Position numbers and translations under genes: made by a program
Notes under the pieces: model-generated
The model's input: only the letters and a program-made list of their open reading frames with translations
The model's database searches: none
Told to the model about the DNA's origin: nothing
Assembly (NCBI GenBank): GCA_037954235.1
Contig: JBBMOA010000001.1
Span: 18,056,143 to 18,120,142 of the forward strand
Length of the DNA: 64,000 nt
DNA from: Aulostomus chinensis
Taxonomy: Eukaryota > Chordata > Actinopteri > Syngnathiformes > Aulostomidae
Direction of reading: 5' to 3'
Shown here: positions 35,420-45,916 of the stretch, in pieces
Position numbering within the stretch: the stretch's first letter is position 1
How the letters are laid out: every line of letters begins with the position of its first letter

Positions 35420-37934
35420 TCATGTTTGGAAAAATGGTTTCTCCCCACTGTGCATTCTCATGTGTCTTTTCAGGTGTCCCTTTACCGAGAATCTTTTAGC
35501 ACAAACTGAGCAGGGGAATGGTTTCTCCCCAGTGTGCGTTCTTATGTGTTTTTTCAGTTGTGCCTTTATCAAGAATCTTTCAGCACCAAGTGAGCAGGGG
35601 AATGGTTTCTCCCCAGTGTGTGTTCTCGTGGTTTTTCAGATATCTCTTTTCTGAGAATCTTGTGCCACAAATTGAGCAGAGGAATGGTTTCTCTCTAGTA
35701 TGTGTTCTTATGTGGCTTTTCAAATATCCTTGAACAGAGAACATTTTTCCACAAATGGAGCAGGGGAATTGCTTCTCCCCTGTGTGAGTTCTCATGTGCA
35801 TTTTCAGATGCCCATTTTCTGAAAATCTTGTGCCACAAACTGAGCAGGGGAATGGTTTCTCCCCATTGTGCATTTTCATGTGTCTTTTCAGACCTCTCTT
35901 TTCTGAGAATCTTTTGCCACAAACTGAGCAGGGGAATGGTTTCTCTCCAGTGTGTCTTCTCATGTGTCTTCTCAAATTACCCTTTTCTGAGAATCTTCTG
36001 CCACAAACTGAGCATGGGAATGGTTTCTCCCCAGTGTGTGTTCTCATGTGATTATTCAAACTCCTTCTGTTCCTAAAATCTTTACTGCATGTTGAGCACC
36101 TAAAGGGACGCTCATCCTTCCTGACTTCTGTCTCAGATTCAGAAGGACCAAAGTTCACGTTCCTGATGATCTCTGATTCTCTTTCAGTCTTTACTTTTTG
36201 CTCTTTTGAGCTGCAATGACTCACTTCCTGTCCTGGTCTCAATTTCTGAAGCAAATTCCTCCTGGAGCCAAAGGGTTCCTTGTGCTCAGAGGTGGCCGTG
36301 TTATCAGGTCTGACCCAATCATCCTCACTGACTTCAGGCTCAGCTTCAGAAGAGTCTGACATCTGGTCTTCAGTCTGGGGTTGTACAAGTGGATCTGGAT
36401 CTACCTTGCTGGCTGGTTCTGGTTCTGGTCCTCCACTCTCTTCTCCATCAGCTTCTGTTTTCAGAGGATGAACTGGGCTGCTGCTCAGAGACTCTTCCTT
36501 CAAGTTCTCCTCAGTTAGACTCTGATGAAGCTGTGGGAACTGAGGTTTCTCTTCGTCCCCTTCTCTCTTCACAGGGACCAGAGTGAAGGGGAACGTGGTG
36601 ATATCAGCCTCCTGCTGCCCTTGAAGCTGCCCTCCCTCCTCACTGGTCCAGAGCTCCTCCCTCTCCTCTTTAATGTGGGGGGGCTCTGGGTCCTGCAGCT
36701 CAGGGGGAACCTCTTCTTTAATCACCAGCAGCTGCTCCACATCTGCAGGACACAAACAGCAACATCAGAAATCTCTTCATTTGACTCTGAAACAGCGGAG
36801 CAACAGACAGAAACAGAAATCAACTCAATGAAAAGAGACGTCCTGCTACTGACAACCAGTCAGCAAACTGGGAACAGAAACGCTGGCTTCAGATGCTTGG
36901 ATCAACGTTGGGTCACCCAGGTCAAAGGTCATAGGTCCCCATCACTGAATGGTTTTGTCCATTCATAATCACAAGGTGAGGTTTATCCACTCTAACAACA
37001 CCAAATAGCCGTCAGCTATTAAAATCTTCTATGTTTTTACATTCCTGCTCAGTTGGAACACAATGGCCCTCATTACAGACACAACAAGACCAGAGACACT
37101 TGCTGGCTACCATTAGCATGAGTACCGCCTCCCAGTGTCCTGGTCAGTGTGTGGGGTCCAGGGACATCCTGGCCACTGGGAAAAGTGGGACAATTCTTGA
37201 ATGGCCGGTCCAGCCCAGGCCGGCTGGGCAGTGAACAAAAATAACTTTTTAAAAGGCCTGTATAGTTTCCATTATAGGAGGCACAGTGGTGCAGTGGTTC
37301 AACCTGTCACCTCACAGCAACAAGGTTCTGGGTTCGAGCCCCTGCTCAAGCACAGGATCTTTCTGTGTGAGTCTGCATGTTCTCCCTGTTCCTACGTGGG
37401 TTCTCTCCAGGTTTTCTGGCTTTGCATTTGTATTCTACATGTAGCTGAGTCAATGCCTATGATATCATTTTACTCTTAATTTGGTGAACTTTCTAAACCT
37501 CTAATACTGTAATATTGTAGTAGTAACAGTGTGATAGCCTTTTATTTAGAAGTGGAAACTCTTCTCATTGTTCTGTACTGTTGATGAATGGTTGATGGTC
37601 TTCAAGGTTCCTGTTCATGTTGGAGCACTGGAGGTCTGAACCACTGAGACACTCAAAGAGCTGCATGAGTGACATCACTTCAAGCTGGCAGAACGACTCC
37701 AGCCAGGGTCCTGCTGAGTGTTGTGATGCTCCGTGTTTAGCTGTCAAGCTAGCAGCTCTGGACTCACTGATCTGGACTGAAACTGCATTGAAATGAAACA
37801 ACAGAGCTTCACTGGTGTCTGCAGGAGGTTTGCCTTTGGATTTTGTCCCCTAAAGCTGCTGTAACATTGGTTCATTCTGACGGGACTCATTTGGATATCA
37901 TGTGACTTGCTGCAGGAGACAGAGAGACTGCTGA

Positions 37935-37975
<41 letters not shown>

Positions 37976-40432
37976 ACTGAGTCAGTGCTGCTCTTTCAGC
38001 ATCACCATCCTGGTCCTCCTGATGTGTCTGGTGGTCTTCAGCCTGGCAGCAACCACCTTCAGCTGCTCCACAGCTTTCCTCATGTGTCTGATCCATGATG
38101 GTGGTAGAATGGAGCTCCATCATCAGAAAAAGTCCCACCAACATTGTGCTGCCTGCTCTTTGACTTTTACTGACTTGTTGTTGTTGATTTGATCCACCAT
38201 CTTTATCTGAGGGGGCACTGAGCAGGTCTGGGATCATGGATGGGATTGGACCACCTTTGCCTTCAGAAAAACAATCCAATCCTTCTTTCTGGCTCCTGAA
38301 GGTGGAGTTTGTCTCTGGGATTTTTCCACAAAATTTTAGAAGTTAAAAACCCCACAAATCCTGATGGACTCCCAACATTACTGGATTAAGAGTTGACAAA
38401 ATGATCTGCAGCAGCGGAAAAATCTGCTGAAAAAGGTGCGTGATACAGTGTCAGCTTCCTCTCATCTCTCTGTCACACCGCTGTGTGTGTGTTTGTGTGT
38501 GTATCTTCTCGTGACACACAAACACACACACACCCCCTCCCAACCCCACTGCCTCCATCACCATCAATCACTGCTTGGACCCTAACGAGCCAGGACGTAG
38601 CCCGTCAGGTTCCAGCACAGCTTTTTGCTGTGTTGGGTTGCACTCAGACTGACGTTTCTCTTTCTCTCTCTCTCCCTTCAGAAAGTAACAGATGAGCCAC
38701 AAACTGAATGTGGACCAGATTTACTGCAGAAGCTGAAGAATCCACTGGAAAAGGCATCACTGAGAGGACAGGTTCACCTCCTCTCTTTCCCTCCGAGCCC
38801 TGTCATTGATGCGTCTCAGCATCTTGGGAGAGTTCCTTCTCTGCTTTGTCACAGATCTGAACCCCCTACCATCAAACCACGTTCCATCAAAGAAAGAGGA
38901 CTTTGGTCAACTTGGGCCATGAGAAGTCCAGAACACATGACTTGGATATGGAGGTTTGTTAGAGTTTGCAAAGGGAAACAGGAGGCTGTTGTTGAGGAGT
39001 GGATTGGTGAGAAAGGAGAGTGGAGCTGTTCAGGTGCAAACAGAGTTCAGGGGCTCCAAACAAGAAGCTGAGAACAGGACAAGAAGACAAACAAGAGGTT
39101 TAACACAACGCCAACCCTTCAGTTTGGTAAATATCGGCTACATTGAGAGCTCTTATCGAGTCTGACTTTATTTTGTAAGTTGATCTCAGAATTGGAACCA
39201 GAAATGTTTTTTTAGTTTTCTTTTTTAATTTGGCCCCGAGGGACTGCCACCTCCTCCTGGTCAGGGGTTTGGGGCCTCAGGGACCCTCAGAGTTCCACCA
39301 GCAGAAGCTCAAGCCCTGTTCAAACTACGCTACTTTTTGTTAGCGACAGGCCCTGCTGTTCACACCATCGGCGCTCAATCAGGCTGCTGTTCACACTACA
39401 AGATTTGTCGGTGCACAGGAGTGTTCAGACTACAGGATTTTCCCCGTCAGGAGGCGTGGCCAACTGCACAGCTGACCAGGAAACTCTTGGACGCAGCGCA
39501 CGCCCCTTTCATTGTAAACATGGAGGTGGAGCAGAACGCAGCCCTCCAGGTCCTTAGTGCGCTACCATGGAGCCAAGAATCCTGTGTCCAAGGATATGGT
39601 GAACCCTTCCTAGAATCCATGCCCCTCCTCATTGTTGTTGGTGGCTCTGCGTCACTCCCCCACTGCCAGAGCTCCCATGTCTGCTGTCATTGGCTGCAGC
39701 TCCGTTTACGTCACTGCCACAAGTCCTGATATCCAGCAGTGCTGGTGTCCACTTTTTGTCACCGACGTCGCATGCGACCTCCCAGTCCACTGTCTTGGAT
39801 CTGTTCACCCTCATTACTGTAGTGTGGTGGTCATTGATGCCTCAGCCTGATTGGGGGAGGGAAGTCACTGACGCCAAAAATCTTGGAGTGAACTGGGCTT
39901 TAGCCTTCATGTGGGACCAGGTTGGACCGGTCTGAGGGTGAAGGTCTGACAAAGTGCAATCCAATTACATGACAACAACAGTGATCCAGAGACCCACCTA
40001 CCCCCCCCCCCCCCAACACCACCACACCCCTTCCCGCCTCAGTCGCCATCATGTGCCCCTTCACATTTCTGTCTGCCCCCTTATAAATGCCCGTCGAGAA
40101 CCGGCCCTGCTGCAGCTCCACTTCCTGGACTGAATGAGGGGCCCAGCAGGTCCCTGCGGGGACTCACCTGCTCTGTCCAGCCTGACTCGGGGCTTCAGCA
40201 CGGCATCGAGCAGCAACCTCTGCCGGCGGTTCTCCCGCTCGTACTCCGCCACGGTTTCCTCCAGCAGAGCCACGATCTGCTCCGCGGCCGCCGCCAGCCG
40301 CTCGGTGAGCAGCGCTCTCAGCACCGGTACTCCAGCCGCTGAGTCTCCTTCTCCCAGCTGCAGCAGGAAGTCTTCAGCGGCGGCGAGGATCCGCTCCTGG
40401 ACCGACACCCGCAGCAGCTGCGCGGCGCACAT
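35420..40432 (-). CDS. C2H2 zinc-finger protein, two exons, frameshifted near the C-terminus
   Basis: Exon 1 (40432-40168) starts MCAAQLLRVSVQERILAAAE and codes for a leucine/glutamate-rich, probably coiled-coil N-terminus of 88 residues. Its GTGAGT donor joins in phase 1 to an acceptor at 36743. Exon 2 (from 36742) continues DVEQLLVIKEEVPPELQDPE, an acidic linker, then fingers from about 36100: FRCSTCSKDFRNRRSLNNH, four FPCSVCGxRFSE-type fingers joined by HTGEKP, and a sixth FLCSICGTRFSEKRYLKNH. There the CACATGAG seen in sister fingers is CACGAG (35628): a 2 bp loss shifts frame and stops the protein at 35580. Two more fingers remain in the old frame down to a stop at 35420, the first lacking its second cysteine. 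The layout is typical of expanded fish zinc-finger genes, presumed nuclear DNA-binding regulators. Whether this is a truncated functional allele, a pseudogene or an assembly error cannot be told here. Confidence 0.8.
37277..37425 (+). repeat. SINE-like repeat, 5' half
   Basis: GGAGGCACAGTGGTGCAGTG and GGTTCTGGGTTCGAGCCCCT give A-box- and B-box-like segments. It stops after GTGGGTTCTCTCCAGG. Confidence 0.75.
37940..37971 (+). repeat. (GT)n microsatellite
   Basis: An uninterrupted TG dinucleotide run of about 32 bp. Confidence 0.95.
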
Positions 40433-40680
40433 GTTGAGGTTCTACCGGCGCCACTCAGCCTTCAGGAGACAAAGACCGAGGCCGGGGGTTCACGGACTTC
40501 TCCTTCTTTCCTTGTTGTGTTCAAAGCTTCCCGCGTCTTCTTCTCGTTTTTTGAAGTGCGTATTGATGACGTATGTGGTGACGTCCGAAGCCTCGCCAGC
40601 CGGCAGTGACCACGTGACTGATTCAGGACCTGCTTCGCCGGCTTGGCGTGAGGGTCTAAATCTAAAGCAGTGAAACGCCG
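40100..40680. promoter_or_regulatory. CpG-rich promoter region of the zinc-finger gene
   Basis: CpG dinucleotides are dense across exon 1 and just upstream (for example 40190-40440 and 40560-40650), unlike the neighbouring sequence. The translation start is at 40432 on the minus strand, so transcription probably starts a little above that. No TATA box was seen, as expected of CpG promoters. Confidence 0.5.
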
Positions 40681-40917
40681 TGGTTTCCTCCCTCTGGTCC
40701 GCGCATCTGTTGGAGTTTCGTTTCCAGAGGTGAACCAGCGAGGAAGAGCAGGTTTTCCCCATCTGGGAACATCTGGAGTTGATTTCTCCTCATCAGCTCT
40801 GCTCCTACTGATGACTGTAGGAATTTTTCAACAAGTCATCATTAATCAATCAGAAGGACCCACAGAGTCTATATTACGCTGTTCAAAATCTGAAGAGGAC
40901 ACCCTCTAGTCTAAAGT

Positions 40918-41146
40918 GATCCTTAAATGTGACAACAGTTGATAACAAACTACCAGAAGAGAAACCAGTCTGTTGCATATCAAAGTATTTGTAGCTGGGT
41001 CAGTGTGACTGTGAGCCTTCATCTTAACAGCTAAATTGATCCTTAAATGTGACAACAGTTGATAACAAACTACCAGAAGAGAAACCAGTCTGTTGCATTT
41101 CAAAGTATTTGTAGCTGCGTCAGTGTGACTGTGAGCCTTCATAGCC
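40918..41146 (+). repeat. Tandem duplication, 120 bp unit, 1.9 copies
   Basis: GATCCTTAAATGTGACAACA at 40918 repeats at 41038. The copies differ at few positions (GCATATC/GCATTTC, GGGTCAG/GCGTCAG). The second copy ends at GAGCCTTCATA near 41146. Confidence 0.9.
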
Positions 41147-41520
41147 AGCATGAAGGAGCTGGTTTTATCTTTGCTGGGGAAATCCCACACACAGCTGCTC
41201 TCAGTTCCAAATGTGTGTGTCCTCACTCCACTGTCCTCCTGCTGCCCTCAGAATACAGACACAATTCAACCTGGCAAGTTTGGAGCATAGAAGTGCTCCT
41301 GAAGAGATGTGTGTCAGCCCACAGCTGGCTGTTCTTACCTGGAACCTCAAGATGAAACTGCTTCCACAGATTGGAAATGAATCTGATGTTGACTTTTGGA
41401 CAAATCACCTGTTCATCAGTTCATCATCACTTCCATCCATTTCTACTGCTTATCTTGTTATAGAAAGGAGTCTATCTGCTGTGTGACTGAGGCAGTTACT
41501 GTGAGCTGCTGCATGTCTCA

Positions 41521-41540
41521 GTGTGTGTGTGTGTGTGTGT
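41521..41540 (+). repeat. (GT)10 microsatellite
   Basis: A TG run directly preceding the transposon end at 41541. Confidence 0.9.
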
Positions 41541-43801
41541 CAGTGACGTGCGGTCAGGGGAGGCAAGTGAGGCCGTGCCTCGCCCGTCATCATGGAAAGA
41601 AAAAAATGTAAATTGAAAAAAATAAAAGCAATTATTGTATTTTTCCTTTGATTTGTACGATAAAGTTATTTTGCTTTTAACTCAACCAGTTTTAAGTTAT
41701 TTTTTATTCAAAATCACAGATTTTTCATATTTATCGTTCAAATACTGAGAAGAGACGTGCGGTGAGGCACCAGGCAGCTGAGCCTCACCAGGCATTGCTC
41801 AATGACTCGGCTAACTGTGCTGCGCGCTATGCAGGGAGCCCGTATTGCTGTCTCTTTCTATGGCGCTATTAAAATGTTCAAATACTTCTGCAAAACAAAC
41901 TACATTTCTATAGTTTAGCTGGTGAATATCATGTAGAGTGTTTTTGTATACACTGAGTGTAACGTGTTTCTTGTGCTGAGCGATCATAAAACGGCTGCGA
42001 AAAGGTGCTGGGTGAGGCACGCAGTTCTCCTGCCTCATGGAGGAGGCGCTAGTGAGCCCAGGGATTCTGCTTGCGCCTCCTCCGGTCCGCTGCAGAAGAA
42101 GAAGTGACAGCGAACTACAATTTACTGTTAGGAAAGTCAAGTGCAGTCATTCAGTTATTGTAATCATTTTTGGACCTAAACACCACAGGGACACACTCTT
42201 GAATCGGATCTCTACTCTAGATGGCATCACCCTAACTTCGAGTACAACTGCAAGGAACTTTGGGGTCATTTTTGACCAGGACCTTTCCTTCAGCTCCCAC
42301 ATAAAGCATGTGACTAGGACCGCCTTCTTCCATCTGCGAAGTATCGCTAAGATTAGGAACATCCTTTCCCAGAGTGATGCTGAAAAACTGGCGCATGCAT
42401 TTATCACTTCTCGGCTGGACCACTGCAACTCTCTCCTGTCAGGATGTCCTAAATACTCTCTAAAGAGTCTCCAGCTGGTCTAGAACGCTGCAGCCAGGGT
42501 TCTGACAGGAGTTAAGAAGAGAGAACACATCTCTCCACTTTAGCTTCTCTCCACTGGCTTCCTGTAGGATCTAGAATCGACTTCAAAATCCTTCTGCTAA
42601 CTTATAAGGCTCTCAATGATAAAGCTCCATCCTATTTGAAAGAGCTCATTAGTCCCTACTGTCCGACCAGAGCACTCCGCTCCCAGAATGCAGGTCTTTT
42701 AGTGATTCCCAGTATCAATAAAAACAGACTGGGAGGTAGAGCCTTTAGTGACCGGGCTCCTCTACTGTGGAACCAGCTCTCTCCATGGGTCAGAGAGGCA
42801 GACACTTTAACTACGTTTAAGTCCAGGCTTAAGACCTTCCTCTATGACAGAGCCTTCAGTTAGGACTGGTTCAGGTAGCTCTGAACCATTGATAGCTATG
42901 CTGCTATAGGCTTAGACTGCTGGGGGACACATCAGGTTACATGGAGCCCTTCCCTCCTCTCCTCTCCTCTCCCCCTCTCTCCTCCTCTCCTCCCTGCACA
43001 TTTTTGGAACTGTCCCGACCACTACTTGTTGCACTTTGTAGTTTGGCCTTGGTGTCTCGCAGTCTCTCTGTGTTTCCACAGATCCACCAGAGCCCCAACC
43101 GCCGCCTGCATCGCCCCCCCCCCCTCTTATTCCCTACTGTTACACCGGCCTGCGCTCCCCTTCCATGAACCAGTCTGCCATCCAGTCCCCCATCAAGCTG
43201 GCTTGCTCTCCCTGCCTCCCCTTCCAGAAGCTTCCTTCTTCAGCTGTTATTAACATTTCCGTGTTTCTCACATTTTGTATTGTAAACTGTTTTCTTGTCT
43301 GTAACAACATCTACTGCACGTCTGTCCGTCCTGGTGAGGGATCCTCCTCTGTTGCTCACCCTGAGGTTTCTCAGATTTTTCCCTGTTAAAAGGGTTTTCT
43401 ATGGAGTTTTTCCTCAGTCGATGTGAGGGTCTAAGGGCAGAGGATGTTGTTATGATGCCATGTGAAGCCCTTTGAGACAAACTGTTTGTGAAAACGGGCT
43501 ATACAAATAAAATTGCCTTGCCTTGCCTTATTTTTTTTTCTCCTGAGTGGCCGTAATGTCACAATGGAGGATTCCATTTCTAAGCTAAAACAATTTTCTA
43601 AATTGGATTTTCAATGGAAGCAGGAGGTTCACGCTAAAGTATCCAGAGCGCTGAAGAAGCTGTGGCAGACAGAAGCCAAAACATGGAGAACATTTTTTGA
43701 CTGTTTTTATTATTAAATGCAGGTTTTTTTTCATATGTTGACAGATCTGATTGTGATGGAGTCGGTGCCTCACCAGCCATGAACCTCACCACACGTCACT
43801 G
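41541..43801. mobile_element. hAT-like DNA transposon split by an L2 insertion
   Basis: The left end CAGTGACGTGCGGTCAGG and the inverted right end CAGTGACGTGTGGTGAGG agree at 16 of 18 positions. Internal subterminal phrases such as GTGAGGCACCAGGCAGCTGA (41762) and GGTGCCTCACCAGCCATGAA (43764) are related in inverse orientation. No transposase is visible. The L2 at 42150-43530 lies inside. The flanks do not show an 8 bp duplication. Confidence 0.65.
42150..43530 (+). mobile_element. L2-type LINE, 3' fragment (copy 1)
   Basis: Encodes the C-terminal part of an L2 ORF2: RNFGVIFDQDLSFSSHIKHV, ILSQSDAEKLAHAFITSRLD, CNSLLSGCPKYSLKSLQLV, an in-frame TAG (42481), then LKELISPYCPTRALRSQNAG and FSDRAPLLWNQLSPWVREAD, ending near 42860. 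A 3' UTR of about 650 bp follows and ends in TTGCCTTGCCTTGCC, the short-repeat tail expected for L2. It is 5' truncated. Confidence 0.88.
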
Positions 43802-45190
43802 TCTTCCAGTGAACGTCCAACTATCCTCTGAAATAAGAGATGAATCTTTCCCTGCTGAGACTCCTGATCTCTGACTGTCACTAGCATGTGCTAGCAGAAT
43901 ACAGCACTCCTTCTTCATGATCTGTCTTTGTCACTGACCAGCTCTCCTGCTCTCTTTCCTCCTACCAGTCAAAGCAGACATCCGCACCTACTGATCTTGG
44001 ATCTGCTGCCCGTTCCTGCCTGGTAAAAGAAGGAACCAGCACCTGGTTCTCCAGGCTGAATGAACTCCAGGACGTTGGCCAGCCGTGTCAGTTGAAACCT
44101 TATTTGTCCAAATAGAGAAAAAATAAGTCTGATTGTTGATGAAAGATGTCATCATGGCTTTGAAACTGTGGTTGGGGACCAGCCAACATGAGCACATTCA
44201 TGGAAGAATAGCAGTAAAAACAGGAAGTGTCAGTTAGCAAATACTCACCAGTCTGTCACGATCATACTTGATTCTAGTGGAACAAAATGGCTGCTGCTGA
44301 CTGTGCTGCCTGGTGGAGGATCACTCTTCACCATCCTCTCAGGCCTTGATGGAACCAAAAAGGCCAGTTCCTGGAGAAGATCCTCTAGGGGTCCAGGTTA
44401 AAGCGGCGCCCCAGCTGGCACCAGGCGCTGACCCAGGTCCTGCATGGGAGATACTGTCAGTTCTGTTCTGCCCTGCTCACAACCACAGGCTGGTGTTGAG
44501 GCCTGCAGCAACCAGGGCCCCAGTCACCAAGAGTATAAAGGCTGGTCATTGTGGCAGTGGGAGGAGTCAAAATGAAGACAGACCAATGAGAGCAGGACGT
44601 TCCTGGAGAAGTCAGAAGAACTTGACCATGTTTCCTACAGTACCCAGGAGGCCTGGTAGTTGTTGAAGGAAGCTCCAAAAGCAAAGAGCAGACAGCAGGA
44701 TATCAAAAGAAAAGATCCAGACACTAAAACTACAAGTAGAAACAAGAAGAAATACTAAAAGCTTTGGAAAGATACTACAAGGTTGGATATACATTATTAT
44801 ATACACTACTATTCTCACTGACTCCCAAAGAGGGACAGGAAACATTAGAATGTGGATCAGATCAGCTGATTTCAGTGTTGAGTCCATCCCTCCATCCACT
44901 TTCTGTTGTTGTCCTTTAAGGGTCATGGGGGGGGGGGGGCGATCCCAGGTGACATTGTTCAAGAGGCAGGGTTCACCCTGGACAGGTCACCAGTCCATCA
45001 GGAGAAATGAGGTGGTCAGCATCATGCAACCTAAACTAAAACATTAGTCAGATCAAATTCAGATTAAAGCAAGAGTCTCCAGATCAAAGTCAGAATTCCT
45101 GACGATGTCATCAGGGCTTTGACAGTAACTAGAATTCTGTGTTTGATCTCAGGAGGATATGAAAGAAACACAATTGAGAAAAGTATATGA
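43802..45190. other. No gene recognised; includes a SINE-like tail and a LINE relic
   Basis: An inverted SINE-like tail is at about 44881-45005 (GTTCACCCTGGACAGGTCAC) with a poly-G run at 44929. 45128-45185 is an inverted relic of the LINE 5' region seen at 13650-13700 (GATCTCAGGAGGATATGAAA). Confidence 0.55.
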
Positions 45191-45196
45191 GACCAC

Positions 45197-45508
45197 GGCG
45201 GCATGATGGTGCAGTGGTGAGCACTGTGGCCTCACAGCAAGAAGGTTCTGGGTTTGAGTCCAGGCTCAGGTGCAGAATCTGCATCTTCTCCCCGTTCATG
45301 CGTGGGTTCTCTCTGGTACTCCGGCTCCTTCCCACCGTCCAAAGATGTGTAATTTGGGATGAGTCTGATTGGACACTCTAAATTGACCGTAGGTATGAAT
45401 GGTTGTTCGTCTCTGTATGTTGGCCCTGCAATGGACTGGCAACCTGTCCAGGGTGAACCCTGCCTCTGGCCTGTAGATGCTGGGATAGGTTCCAGACCCC
45501 TCGACCAT
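45197..45508 (+). repeat. tRNA-derived SINE-like repeat, near full length
   Basis: Head GGCATGATGGTGCAGTGGTG, B-box-like GGTTCTGGGTTTGAGTCC, then CTAAATTGACCGTAGGTATG, GCAATGGACTGGCAACCTGT and a tail GATGCTGGGATAGGTTCCAG. Confidence 0.85.
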
Positions 45509-45677
45509 CAATGTAGGTCTTTTGTTAATTGCATGCCACATGAAATTATTATTGGTCACTTTTCTAGCAACAGTCTCACAGTGGCAAGACAAGAACACTT
45601 CTACTTTTGATGATGACAGTTTGTTCAACACTAAACTTCATCCAGTACCATGTTGTCAAACACTGGAACCTCCACAG

Positions 45678-45750
45678 CACCTGAACAGGGACTTGAACCC
45701 TGGACCCTCACATTAAAAGTCTGATGCTCTACCCTCTGAGCTCCTCAGGC
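45678..45750 (-). tRNA. tRNA-Lys (anticodon TTT)
   Basis: A 73 nt cloverleaf: acceptor GCCTGAG pairs with TTCAGGT (two wobble pairs), D arm AGCTCAGAGGGTAGAGC, anticodon arm TCAGA-CTTTTAA-TGTGA giving TTT, T arm with GGGTTCAAGTCCC. One G-G mismatch in the anticodon stem departs from the usual TCAGA/TCTGA pairing, so function may be reduced. Confidence 0.88.
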
Positions 45751-45916
45751 TCTTTCTACAGCATTGAGACAGGAACAGAAACACCTGTGAAGGTCAAACT
45801 GATGCTTTCTTGACTTGTTCAGTCCTCCATGTTAAAGTCCACCAGGCTTTTGATTGGCTCTGATTCTCTGTGGCAAAATCCAACAAGAGGCTCCAAAAAT
45901 GTCCTGAATGTCACAA

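Larger units (their letters stand above)
36760..40150 (-). other. Zinc-finger gene intron, about 3.4 kb
   Basis: Holds a SINE-like fragment (37277-37425), a (GT)16 tract (37940-37971), AC/GT runs at 38480-38535 and a C-run at 40003-40014. A stretch at 39310-39860 speaks of old repeat sequence (paired GTTCA(A/C)ACTAC phrases at 39319 and 39391) but was not identified. No exon between the two described was supported. Confidence 0.6.
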
